Positions 15,763-23,806 are shown, counted from the first letter of the stretch. The stretch: 39,060 nt of DNA from Syntrophaceae bacterium (GCA_003139775.1 PLGI01000171.1:10456-49515); one strand, 5' to 3'. Made by a program: numbers and translations. The notes: a model not told the origin generated them from the sequence alone.

Positions 15763-15804
15763 GCGCCTAACGGGTATCGCGGCAGCGTTATACCGTTCAG
15801 GCGC
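15763..15804 (-). repeat. attC-like imperfect palindrome across a stop codon
   Basis: GCGCCTAACGGGTAT (15763-15777) and ATACCGTTCAGGCGC (15790-15804) are imperfect inverted arms with single-base bulges, and CGC/GCG pair inside. On the minus strand it ends with GTTAGGC, a perfect match to the integron core GTTRRRY, and its other arm GCCTGAAC contains the TGA stop of the gene at 15797-16348. At 42 bases it is shorter than known attC sites. A plain terminator stem without a T-tract is the alternative. Confidence 0.45.
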
Positions 15805-16348
15805 TGGTTCTGTTTTCTTTCTGCAGTTCTGACATAAATCCCACGACATCCGTTGTGACAGCGTTTGTGAATTCGACGATATCAAGGAGATATCCTGAGT
15901 CCACTTCCTCTTCAGTAATACGGAAGCCCTGTTTCAATTTTGCTGTAACCTTCCTGCGAACAATCTTTTTATCATACATGTACAGTCCAACCCACGAGGA
16001 ATGCATTACGGTATTATGGAGTTCCTCCGCCTTTAAAATGTTGGCGCAGAGTTCCTGTAGGACCTCTGTAACTGGAGCGTTCGGGATAGTGAAAGAGCGA
16101 TCAGCGGCACAGTGACGTACCAGTGAGGCAAAGAGATTGATCTTGGCACGAAAAGACATCTCGGCGACTACAATGTTTCCGGTGCCCTGTTTTATGCCTA
16201 GCAGGGAAACGATCGCCTCGCTGACACGATCCTCTAACTCGGAGAAAGTAACTGCAATCATGCCAATGGCTGTTAAGAGTTCATCTGGCACGCCATCGCG
16301 TTCTGTGAACGACCTACCGGAGCGGTTAAATCCATTATAATGTTTCAT
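15797..16348 (-). CDS. Hypothetical protein, possible degenerate HEPN-like
   Basis: I do not recognise this 183-residue protein with confidence. It looks all-helical: a first helix pair around TFSELEDRVSEAIVSLLG (34-51), then MSFRAKINLFASLV (64-77), and a helix ending ELHNTVMHSSW (109-119). The NxxxH of the last (Asn112, His116) resembles the motif of HEPN-type RNases, but the preceding Arg is replaced by His, so activity is doubtful. No signal or membrane segment. Composition appears slightly richer in G+C than its neighbours. It sits alone between thiol-redox genes and a nitroreductase, has a palindrome across its stop and shares an 18-base upstream sequence with the Mrr gene, all suggesting an acquired cassette. 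Confidence 0.6.
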   Translation of the reverse strand: MKHYNGFNRSGRSFTERDGVPDELLTAIGMIAVTFSELEDRVSEAIVSLLGIKQGTGNIVVAEMSFRAKINLFASLVRHCAADRSFTIPNAPVTEVLQELCANILKAEELHNTVMHSSWVGLYMYDKKIVRRKVTAKLKQGFRITEEEVDSGYLLDIVEFTNAVTTDVVGFMSELQKENRTSA

Positions 16349-16359
16349 ATTTCAACCAG

Positions 16360-16377
16360 AACATTGTTTATATGGAT
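16360..16377 (-). repeat. 18-base upstream sequence shared with the Mrr gene
   Basis: ATCCATATAAACAATGTT, read on the minus strand, ends 11 bases before the ATG of the hypothetical gene. An identical copy lies at 38123-38140, 27 bases ahead of the Mrr start. Identity stops immediately after GTT. Confidence 0.6.
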
Positions 16378-16409
16378 TGGCATAATATCCCAAATTAAGC
16401 AGCTTATAT

Positions 16410-17039
16410 TTAGAAATTCACCACAATTTCATTGTAGCTTTTTCTCCATTTTGGCGGAAGGAGAGTTTTTGTTTTGTCGAAATAGCCGATTGCCAGCAAA
16501 AGAGGAATCCAGTATTGATCGGGTATATTAAAAGCCTTCCTTACGCCGTCAATATCGAATCCGTCCATCGGATGTGAATCGAGTCCGGCATCCTTTGCGG
16601 CAAGCATCAGCGACATGGCGAAAAATCCGGTATTCTTGCAGGCAAAAGCCAATTGCCTTTCCGGCGATACTCCGTAAAGAGAGTTGGCAGCATTAATAAA
16701 CCAGTCGTACTGCTCCTGCTTCATAATACCCGCTTTAACCGATTCGGCAAAATCTTTTTCAAAACCGGCATTGCCTTTTTTAAATCCTTCGCGATCACCA
16801 AGAACAATCAGGACAACAGGTGCATCGGTAATTTTAGGCTGATCCCATGCTACTTTTCTGAGCATTTCTTTTTTTGCTTTGTCTCGCAGAACAATCAAGT
16901 TCCACGGCTGAAGATTAAATCCCGAAGGCGCCAGCGCAGCAGTTTCTATTATTTCCTTTAGTTGGGCTTCAGTTACATCTTTTGTTGGGTCAAAAAAATT
17001 AACGGCTCGTCTTTGTTGCATTACATCTTTGAATTCCAT
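16410..17039 (-). CDS. Nitroreductase-family FMN oxidoreductase
   Basis: FMN- and NAD(P)H-dependent reductase, likely of nitro compounds or quinones; substrate unknown. The FMN-phosphate arm QQRRAVNFFDP is at 8-18, the APSGFNLQPW loop at 37-46, GFFAMSLMLAAKDAGLDSHP at 138-157, and the C-terminal PPKWRKSYNEIVV is as in NfsB-like enzymes. Length 209 is typical. Probably a homodimer. It is flanked by an apparently inserted gene downstream and repeats upstream, so no operon partner is evident. Confidence 0.9.
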   Translation of the reverse strand: MEFKDVMQQRRAVNFFDPTKDVTEAQLKEIIETAALAPSGFNLQPWNLIVLRDKAKKEMLRKVAWDQPKITDAPVVLIVLGDREGFKKGNAGFEKDFAESVKAGIMKQEQYDWFINAANSLYGVSPERQLAFACKNTGFFAMSLMLAAKDAGLDSHPMDGFDIDGVRKAFNIPDQYWIPLLLAIGYFDKTKTLLPPKWRKSYNEIVVNF

Positions 17040-17114
17040 AAAACCCCCTTATTGATGTTGGCAGTTAAAGTATTAAAATTATATAAAATGTAACAAACTT
17101 TACTTTCAAGGCAC

Positions 17115-17290
17115 AGATTTTCCCCCTTTTCAAAGGGGAATCAAGGGGGATTTAGTGAGTCCTAAGTTTCAGAAACAAAGTACACTGAAATTTGCTGGAC
17201 GAACTATCCCAAGCATATAGCGATGTGGGATAATAAGTACAAAATTTAAATCTCCCCTAACCCCTCTTTAGAAAAGAGGGGAATTATGCA
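17115..17290. repeat. Intergenic hairpin modules near 17.2 kb
   Basis: This fills most of the 306-base gap between the nitroreductase and Nudix genes. A CCCCTTTT/AAAGGGG pair is followed by a two-hairpin element (17156-17232): TGAGTC flank, AAGTTTCAG/CTGAAATTT stem around AAACAAAGTACA, GGACGAACTATCCCA, then a TGGGAT closing arm. A CCCCTCTTT/AAAGAGGGG hairpin lies at 17261-17281 and could end transcription of the plus-oriented side. No gene is seen. Confidence 0.7.
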
Positions 17291-17345
17291 TGCCAATATC
17301 TGAAATGACTAATTGCTATTTTATCCATTATACGAAGTCTTGATT

Positions 17346-18344
17346 TTATATCTCTTCGTGTCCCCTGGTTAAATAAAAAGTGGCCAGATCGAAGAAGATA
17401 GTCATGCGTCTTTGTAGTTCAAAGGTCATGTAAAGATCAAGATTTTTCTGCAGGGCATCCTGCGCCAATGCCAGAGTCCAGATGTGTTTGCGGATAAGGC
17501 TCAGCGCGCTTAAGGTTTCGCTGATTTTAAAACCGGCCCTTTTTCTTTCGCGGCCCAGTTTTGCGTAGAAACTCTTCACCCTGTTGACATCATGCAGGCC
17601 GCCGAGCCAGAGAGTTATTTGGGAAAGAATCCTGTCGCAGATATTATACAAGACCGCTCTTTCCACCTTGTGGTATTCAGCGGTGGAAGGATTTATCGCA
17701 ATATCTTCCAGCCATTGTTCGATAATCTTTTCTTTGTTTTTAATAATTACGTTGACCAGACGGCGCGTCAGAGAATTTTTCGCGACCGCGGGCGGAAGCG
17801 TTTTTTTATCCGTATGTTTAATGGAATCAAATATCGCCCAGTAATCTCTTCTGCTTTTAATGTAGGCGTCCAGAGCGCGTTTATTGGAACGGAAGGCGAG
17901 CGGTGGCAATTTGTTTACCGGCCAGAAACGGGCCTGCGAGCAATCATCGCCTGCGGCAAGTTTTCCGCCGCTTTGTTCCACGACAAAGGTCAAAAAAAGA
18001 AGATCGCCGTAGAAGCGGCTCTTGTAGGAATCAACATCCAGCAATTTTATAATTTTGCCCTTAATGCCCGTTTCTTCTTTCAGTTCCCGCAAAGCCGCTT
18101 CTTCTATGCTTTCTCCGGCTTCGGCAAATCCTGACGGCAGGCACCATAGTCCTTTAGAGGGTCGCCTGCCACGCTTGACTAAAAGTATCCGGCGCGAGGA
18201 TTCAATAATTGTGGAAACCACCGGTAGAGGATTTTCATAAAAATAGGAATTACAATAGGGGCAGAAATCCCTCATGACGCCATCTTCGCTTTTTTTTGTA
18301 ATTTCTCCTCCACAATAAAGGCAATGCTTGCGGTGTTTTTTCAT
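17346..18344 (-). CDS. Nudix hydrolase fused to zinc ribbon and RsbRD-N-like sensor domain
   Basis: Three parts are visible. Residues 8-31 form a zinc ribbon (Cys8, Cys11, Cys28, Cys31). Residues 45-165 are a Nudix domain with the full box from Gly72 to Ile94 (key residues Glu78, Arg86, Glu87, Glu90, Glu91). Residues about 190-330 are helical and resemble the RsbRD N-terminal sensor domain (EKIIEQWLEDI, then YAKLGRERKRAGFKISETLS). The substrate is unknown, probably a nucleoside diphosphate derivative. The start at 18344 follows GAGGAAAC and overlaps the methyltransferase stop (TAATG), so I prefer it to an in-frame ATG 33 bases earlier. The fusion is unusual. Confidence 0.85.
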   Translation of the reverse strand: MKKHRKHCLYCGGEITKKSEDGVMRDFCPYCNSYFYENPLPVVSTIIESSRRILLVKRGRRPSKGLWCLPSGFAEAGESIEEAALRELKEETGIKGKIIKLLDVDSYKSRFYGDLLFLTFVVEQSGGKLAAGDDCSQARFWPVNKLPPLAFRSNKRALDAYIKSRRDYWAIFDSIKHTDKKTLPPAVAKNSLTRRLVNVIIKNKEKIIEQWLEDIAINPSTAEYHKVERAVLYNICDRILSQITLWLGGLHDVNRVKSFYAKLGRERKRAGFKISETLSALSLIRKHIWTLALAQDALQKNLDLYMTFELQRRMTIFFDLATFYLTRGHEEI

Positions 18345-19201
18345 TATGTTTCCTCTGAAATTTGTGGATGGAAGCAAATAAAAATTTTGTCATCCTTGCA
18401 TATGGTGACTAAATTATTCTTCATTGCCGAATCCTGTAACTCCCGCATAAGCTGATTAATGATGTTTTTATTATGGGAATCGGTTCCCGTCAGGAAAAAA
18501 GATTTTTTAAACTGGAAGTAATCTAAGAAATTGTCAATTTCCTGAGGCTGAAAAACCAGCGTGTTTTTAAAATCAATTGCCAAAATCCTGCCGAAAAACG
18601 GATGGAGAAGTTTCTCTCCGTTTTCGGCGGAAAATTGTTCGAAAATAATTTCTATCGGCAGGGATTGTTTTTCATTGAGCGAATTATTTTGTTGAAGAAT
18701 ATTTTTGACAATGACGACTATTTCCCGCATGCCTGCCTGAGAATGGGTAATGGTGATAAAAAGCCCGTCTTTTTTCAAGACGCGGGCAATCTCCGGAATC
18801 ATATCGGCAAAAAAGTACAAAGCATAACTGCAGATCACCAAGTCAAAGGACCCAGCGGGTAATTTCCTTATCTTATCAATGCCGGAAGAGGAAAAATAAC
18901 CTGAATATCCGGCGCGCCGGCAGGCCTCCAGAAAAAAAGGTTTATATTCGGGGATAATATCAATGCCGGTGATTTTTGCTTCCGGGTGTAGTTTGTCTTT
19001 CAGAGCTTCGGTAAAAGCGCCGAAAGCACAGCCTAATTCCAATACGTTTTGACAGTTCGAGAGGTCAGCTTGCTTCAGGGCTGTTTTTCTTATGTCGTTT
19101 TTATTAGTGGAAAACCGGCGGATTAATTGCGCGATAGCCAGATGCTTTTGTACATCGCGGAACACCTTGCGAATTTTTATTTTATCAATAACTTCGGTCA
19201 T
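18344..19201 (-). CDS. Class I SAM-dependent methyltransferase
   Basis: This is a 285-residue protein with the Rossmann methyltransferase pattern: motif I ELGCAFGAF (55-63), the acidic Asp81 in GIDIIPEYK for the SAM ribose, and FDLVICSYALYF (119-130) as motif IV. The N-terminal 45 residues are helical. The target is not evident; the C-terminal 120 residues, with a predicted beta-rich part, do not point to a known class. It is translationally coupled to the Nudix-sensor gene (1-base overlap), so the two likely act on one pathway. Confidence 0.82.
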   Translation of the reverse strand: MTEVIDKIKIRKVFRDVQKHLAIAQLIRRFSTNKNDIRKTALKQADLSNCQNVLELGCAFGAFTEALKDKLHPEAKITGIDIIPEYKPFFLEACRRAGYSGYFSSSGIDKIRKLPAGSFDLVICSYALYFFADMIPEIARVLKKDGLFITITHSQAGMREIVVIVKNILQQNNSLNEKQSLPIEIIFEQFSAENGEKLLHPFFGRILAIDFKNTLVFQPQEIDNFLDYFQFKKSFFLTGTDSHNKNIINQLMRELQDSAMKNNLVTICKDDKIFICFHPQISEET

Positions 19202-19230
19202 ATATATGCCTTTATTAAAGGTATCACTTT

Positions 19231-19411
19231 AATCCCGCGGTTTGGAATCCTCCGGCTTCAGCTTGGGGAGGAATGCGGTGTAACCTGCGGGAGGTCGCGT
19301 TATCCTCTACTTCGCAGGATAATTCGACCTACAAGCTTCAGTGCACTTCGTTTCTGAAGCTTGGGTCTCATTATTGCAGGGAATCTCCGGCTCCTACCGG
19401 AGGAGGCTCCA
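19231..19411. repeat. Composite repeat B, copy 1, with a two-hairpin element
   Basis: The block 19242-19301 (GGAATCCTCCGGCTTC, GGAGGAATGCGGTGTAA, GAGGTCGCGTTAT) is nearly the same as 24403-24464. To its right, on the minus strand, lies a two-hairpin element with a perfect 10-base-pair stem CAAGCTTCAG/CTGAAGCTTG around AAACGAAGTGCA, flanked by AATGAGAC and GGTCGAATTATCC. The block ends in CCGGAGGAGGCTCCACT right at the rpiB stop. Confidence 0.8.
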
Positions 19412-19855
19412 CTATTTATTTTCTACATCCATGATTTTGGCGACTCTTCTTGCATGCCTATCGCCGGCAAACTTTGTATCCATAAATATTTCGATCATTT
19501 TCATAACGGGTACAGAATATTTTACTCTGCCGCCAAAAGCGATAAAATTAGCATCATTGTGCGTTTTGGCCATCTCGGCGGTAAAGAGATCATGAATTAA
19601 GGCACACCGGATGCCTTTGATTTTATTTGCGGCAATCGACATTCCAATTCCCGTTCCGCAAAGCAGAATGCCGAAATCATACCCGCCTTTTTTAAATTCT
19701 TCGCAGGCAATCACGGCGATATCGGGGTAATCTACAGAATTATCGTTATTTACTCCCATATCTTTTATCTCGCAATTCTTTGTTTTTAAAAAGGATATAA
19801 TTTCACTTTTTAAAGCCACGGCGCCATGATCGGAAGCAATAATAATTTTTTTCAT
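19412..19855 (-). CDS. rpiB: Ribose-5-phosphate isomerase B
   Basis: Interconverts ribulose-5-phosphate and ribose-5-phosphate in the pentose phosphate pathway. Length 147. Asp9-His10 in IASDHGA, the catalytic Cys66 in LLCGTGIGMS, and His99 in KTHNDANF are all in place, as is the GIRCALIHD stretch. The start at 19855 fits the family and has TTGGAG about 10 bases upstream; a longer frame begins 39 bases earlier. The gene diverges from xerD. Confidence 0.94.
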   Translation of the reverse strand: MKKIIIASDHGAVALKSEIISFLKTKNCEIKDMGVNNDNSVDYPDIAVIACEEFKKGGYDFGILLCGTGIGMSIAANKIKGIRCALIHDLFTAEMAKTHNDANFIAFGGRVKYSVPVMKMIEIFMDTKFAGDRHARRVAKIMDVENK

Positions 19856-19971
19856 TGGTAATTTCTCCAAAAGAACTTTTTCTGAATTTCTCAACTCTTA
19901 TTTTTACGATATTACGAAATAAGTCAATAAAAAAACTTTGCTTCGCGGGCATATTTGCGTTAAAAAGTCCT

Positions 19972-20862
19972 ATGCGGGAATTATTGACAAAGTATTTCAA
20001 TCATCTTTTAATTGAACGCGGAGTGGCTCAAAACACCTTGGAATCCTACGGCCGTGATTTGCGCCGGTTTATTTTCTTTATTGAGGAGAGTAAGAAAATA
20101 ACGGATATAAATGAAGTCACACCGGAGGTGATTGTTGAATATTTAGTGAGGATTAAAAATGAAGGATTAGCGGCGAATTCCATGAACCGGTCGCTTGCCG
20201 CTTTGAGAGGATTTTATAAATATCTGCTGCGCGAAAAAATAATTATAGAGACACCGCTGGCCAACATTGAACTGGCGAAAGTCTGGATGAAACTGCCCGA
20301 TACGATCAGCAAGGAGGAAATGAAAGCCATTTTGGCCCAGCCGGGCACTCAGACGACTCCTGCTATCCGCAACACTGCCATGCTGGAGCTTTTATACGCA
20401 ACTGGAATTCGTGTTTCGGAATTAATTAATCTGACAATGAATAGTGTTAATTGGCAGGTCGGCTTTTTGATTGTCATGGGGAAGGGAAGTAAAGAAAGGA
20501 TTGTTCCGATCGGCAAAATAGCTTACGATTGCACCAGGCGTTATGTTGATGAGGCCAGACCGCAATTAATGCAGAAAAAAAGTACGGATGTATTATTTTT
20601 AAACCGCTTTGGAGGCAAATTTACCAGACAGGGCTTCTGGAAAATAGTTGTCGGTTATGCTAAAAAAACCGGATTGCAAAAGAAAGTTTATCCGCACACT
20701 TTCCGCCATTCTTTTGCATCGCATCTTTTGGAAGGCGGCGCCGACTTGCGTACCGTACAGGTGATGTTAGGACATGCCGATATTTCCACAACGCAAATTT
20801 ACACACATATAACGCGGGAGAGGTTAAGAGAAGTTCACCAGAAATATCATCCACGTGGCTGA
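19972..20862 (+). CDS. xerD: Tyrosine recombinase XerD
   Basis: Resolves chromosome dimers at dif with XerC. The 296 residues match E. coli XerD in size and in catalytic residue positions: Arg147 (TGIRVSEL), Lys171 (GKGSKERIVP), His242 and Arg245 (HTFRHSFASHL), His268 (LGHAD) and Tyr277 (TTQIYTHI). The SAM-like N-terminal domain runs from 1 to about 100. I chose ATG at 19972 because it gives the family N-terminus (MRELLTKYFNHLLIERG); the frame is open further upstream. No attachment site or cargo is nearby, so it is the housekeeping recombinase rather than an integrase. Confidence 0.92.
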   Translation: MRELLTKYFNHLLIERGVAQNTLESYGRDLRRFIFFIEESKKITDINEVTPEVIVEYLVRIKNEGLAANSMNRSLAALRGFYKYLLREKIIIETPLANIELAKVWMKLPDTISKEEMKAILAQPGTQTTPAIRNTAMLELLYATGIRVSELINLTMNSVNWQVGFLIVMGKGSKERIVPIGKIAYDCTRRYVDEARPQLMQKKSTDVLFLNRFGGKFTRQGFWKIVVGYAKKTGLQKKVYPHTFRHSFASHLLEGGADLRTVQVMLGHADISTTQIYTHITRERLREVHQKYHPRG

Positions 20863-20915
20863 TCACCGGCAAATTGCCTGTGACTTGGAAGAGTAAAAAA
20901 TTTCATGAGGGGTTA

Positions 20916-22940
20916 ATGATTAATCAACGAGTAAATATCAAAAAACAGAGCAAGAAAATATTGTTTCCAATAATGAAGATATTGATTGCGTTTGTTTTCA
21001 TTATTTTAATTTTCGTCTTTTTATATTTTTTCTATCCACAATCTTTCCGTTCTTTTACCCTCAGTGTCTCAAGAGTAAAAAATACTTTTTCCTATTACAT
21101 ATTGCAGACCAGACCTCACTTTTATTATTTGGAAATGGAGAAAAACGGCAAGGATATTTGTGTAGGTAAAGACAATGTTCTGGAAGTAACTTACCGCGAC
21201 GAATTTGTGGTCAAGTCGGTGGTCAGTGATGACCTAACGGGCAAATACACAACGATAAATGTCGAAGGTTTGAGCAAGGGTAATAACGATTTAGGCATTT
21301 TATTACGTGGTATTGATCTCGTCAATAAAATAATTAAAAATGGTGTTGTAATTGATGATTCCGGAATCGTATCCGATTACAAAATATTAATAAATTATCG
21401 CAATGAAATGTTAGCCGCTGTTCCCCTTAAAGTTGTAATTACCCCTCAGGACTGGTTTAGGTTTGCAAAAGATTCGTCAAATGTGAAAGAGCAAATCGAA
21501 TATTTGAAAAAAGCAATAAGCATGAATAAGAATGATATCAGCGTACGCGAGATTCTTGCCGGTGTTTACTTGCGGCAGGGCAGCCTGGATGATGCCATCA
21601 GCCAATATAAGGATATAGTGGAGTTTAAACCCGATGATTCAGTAGCGCTGGGAGAATTGGCTAAATGCTATATCAAGAAAAAAGAATTTGACGATGCTAT
21701 CAAGGTATCGAGGAAGATTATCAAAATCAACCCGAAGGAAGCGCAAGCTTATATCAGCCTCGGTCTTTCTCTGGCGGATAAAGGATTGTGGGATCAAGCG
21801 ATAAAAAATTATCGCGAGGCGGTGCGGATTGAACCGGATAATTATCCGGTCAGATTTAAATTGGGAGAAGCCTACAAAAAGAACAACATGATGAACCCAG
21901 CTATTGAAGAATACAAATATATCGCTGCACATTCGAAAGAGGCGGACTTGGCCTTACTGCCTTTGGGTGATATTTATTTAAAACTAAAAAAATACGATGA
22001 CGCCATTAAATGTTATAAGGAAGTTATAAAAAAGCAGCCGCGACTGGTTGCCACTTACGCCAATCTTGCTTCTGCCTATGCCGGAAGCGGCAAATGGCCG
22101 GAAGAGCTGGATAATTTGAAAAAAGCGGTTTCATTAAATCCTGATGAGCCGACAATCCGCTTCAATCTTGGTGCGGCTTATGAAAGAAAAGAAATGAACT
22201 CCGAAGCGATTAAAGAATATGAGCATGTGTTGAAAATTAATCCTGAGGATGCCGATGCTCTGGAACGTCTAGCTGATCTGGCACTTAAAAATAGGAAATT
22301 TGGTCAGGCCGTAAAATATTATGAAAAATTAACAACAAAATCTTCTAAAAATTATTCGATTTTTGCCAATTTAGGTTTTGCCTATGGCGAACAAAAAAAA
22401 TATGCGGCATCAGCAGAAAATTACGAAAAAGCGATTAAATACGGTGCTAAAAACTCCAACTTACATTATAATTTAGCCTATACATACGATAAATTGGGAA
22501 AGGAAAAAAAAGCAATTGCTGAGTATGAAAAAATATCTCCGCCGACCAAGGAAGTATTAAGTATTCTTGCCGGGTTTTATTTGAAAGAAAAAAAGTATGC
22601 GCCGGCAATCAAGTATTACAAAAAAATAGTTGACTTAGAACCGAAAAAAGCTGCGTCTTATGCCGGCTTAGGTTACGCTTATGCCGCTGGTAGTGATTGG
22701 GATATGGCCATTAAAAATTATCGGACTGCATTGAAATACGACCACGAAGACAGTGAGCTTTACGCTAACTTAGGGGAAGCTTATGAAAAAAAAGGATTGT
22801 ATCAGGAGGCGCTAAAAGCATACACCAATGCCTATGAGCTTAATCCGGAATCGGCAAAAGCCGCCCCAAAAATACCAAAACTTAAAATTCAACTTTTGCA
22901 GGAGAAAGCGCAGAAAAAAACAAGGAGTGACGAAGAATGA
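20916..22940 (+). CDS. Large membrane-anchored TPR protein
   Basis: A cytoplasmic basic N-terminus and one hydrophobic segment (about residues 16-38) are followed by an extracytoplasmic domain of about 140 residues with no family I recognise, then some 13 tandem TPR units to about residue 655, ending in a charged tail. GAGGGG at 20907-20912 sets the start at ATG 20916; an upstream in-frame ATG at 20874 lacks such a site. The stop overlaps kdsA by 4 bases (ATGA), so it is translated together with Kdo synthesis. A scaffold role in envelope or LPS assembly is inferred from place and topology. Confidence 0.82.
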   Translation: MINQRVNIKKQSKKILFPIMKILIAFVFIILIFVFLYFFYPQSFRSFTLSVSRVKNTFSYYILQTRPHFYYLEMEKNGKDICVGKDNVLEVTYRDEFVVKSVVSDDLTGKYTTINVEGLSKGNNDLGILLRGIDLVNKIIKNGVVIDDSGIVSDYKILINYRNEMLAAVPLKVVITPQDWFRFAKDSSNVKEQIEYLKKAISMNKNDISVREILAGVYLRQGSLDDAISQYKDIVEFKPDDSVALGELAKCYIKKKEFDDAIKVSRKIIKINPKEAQAYISLGLSLADKGLWDQAIKNYREAVRIEPDNYPVRFKLGEAYKKNNMMNPAIEEYKYIAAHSKEADLALLPLGDIYLKLKKYDDAIKCYKEVIKKQPRLVATYANLASAYAGSGKWPEELDNLKKAVSLNPDEPTIRFNLGAAYERKEMNSEAIKEYEHVLKINPEDADALERLADLALKNRKFGQAVKYYEKLTTKSSKNYSIFANLGFAYGEQKKYAASAENYEKAIKYGAKNSNLHYNLAYTYDKLGKEKKAIAEYEKISPPTKEVLSILAGFYLKEKKYAPAIKYYKKIVDLEPKKAASYAGLGYAYAAGSDWDMAIKNYRTALKYDHEDSELYANLGEAYEKKGLYQEALKAYTNAYELNPESAKAAPKIPKLKIQLLQEKAQKKTRSDEE

Positions 22941-23764
22941 AGCAAATTAACATAGGTGATTTTGTTATTGGAGATAATGTGAAATTTATTTTGATTGCCG
23001 GACCGTGTGTTCTGGAAAATGAGGCAGTGGCAATGGATACGGCCCGATATTTACAAAAACTCACGGCAAAATTGAAAATCCCTTTTATCTTTAAAGCTTC
23101 TTACGACAAAGCCAACAGGACTTCGATTAAATCTTATCGCGGCCCCGGAGAAAAAAAGGGATTAGCGATGTTAAAAAGAATTAAAGATAAATTGGGCATA
23201 CCGTTGCTTTCCGATGTACATCGTTTTGAGGAAATTGATGCTGCCGCGAAAATATTGGATGTTGTCCAGGTGCCGGCTTTTCTGTGCCGTCAGACGGATT
23301 TTATTACCGAAATTGCGAAAAAAGCGTGCGTCATTAATATAAAGAAAGGGCAGTTTTTAGCGCCCTGGGATGTGGCCAATATAATAGAAAAGGCAAAAGC
23401 AGCCGGTAATGAAAACATTATGATTACAGAACGGGGCGCATCGTTTGGCTACAATAACCTTGTTTTTGATGTGCGTTCTTTGCCCATTATCAGGGATATG
23501 GGATATCCGGTAATATTTGATGCCACTCACGCGGTGCAATTACCCGGAGGAGAGGGAACGGCATCGGGTGGTCAGAGGGATATGGTAAAGTATCTGGCGC
23601 GAGCGGCGGTGGCCGCGGGCGTGGACGGCATATTTTTGGAAGTGCACAGGTACCCGGAAAAAGCGCTATGTGACGGCGCCAATTCGCTATATCTTTCCGA
23701 ACTGGAAGAACTGCTGACGGTGCTGAAAAAAATTGACAATTTAGTAAAAACGCAAGCCCGTTAA
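22937..23764 (+). CDS. kdsA: 3-deoxy-8-phosphooctulonate (Kdo-8-P) synthase
   Basis: Condenses arabinose-5-phosphate with phosphoenolpyruvate in Kdo synthesis for LPS. The barrel motifs are clear: AGPCVLEN (21-28), FKASYDKANRTS, SDVHRFEE, CRQTDF, INIKKGQF, TERGASFGYNN, FDATHAVQLPGG and EVHRYPEKALCDGANS. Cys24 in AGPC marks the metal-dependent class; the metal-independent E. coli enzyme has Asn there. Length 275 is normal. It overlaps the TPR gene and is followed by kdsC after 42 bases. Confidence 0.96.
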   Translation: MKQINIGDFVIGDNVKFILIAGPCVLENEAVAMDTARYLQKLTAKLKIPFIFKASYDKANRTSIKSYRGPGEKKGLAMLKRIKDKLGIPLLSDVHRFEEIDAAAKILDVVQVPAFLCRQTDFITEIAKKACVINIKKGQFLAPWDVANIIEKAKAAGNENIMITERGASFGYNNLVFDVRSLPIIRDMGYPVIFDATHAVQLPGGEGTASGGQRDMVKYLARAAVAAGVDGIFLEVHRYPEKALCDGANSLYLSELEELLTVLKKIDNLVKTQAR

Positions 23765-23806
23765 ATAACAGGGCAGTCAATATTCAAATTCATAAGGATA
23801 ATTAAA

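Noticed and set aside
19972-20862. Tyrosine recombinase as a sign of a prophage or integron
   Set aside because: Size and all catalytic positions match housekeeping XerD, the extra domain of IntI is missing, and no attachment site or cargo surrounds it.
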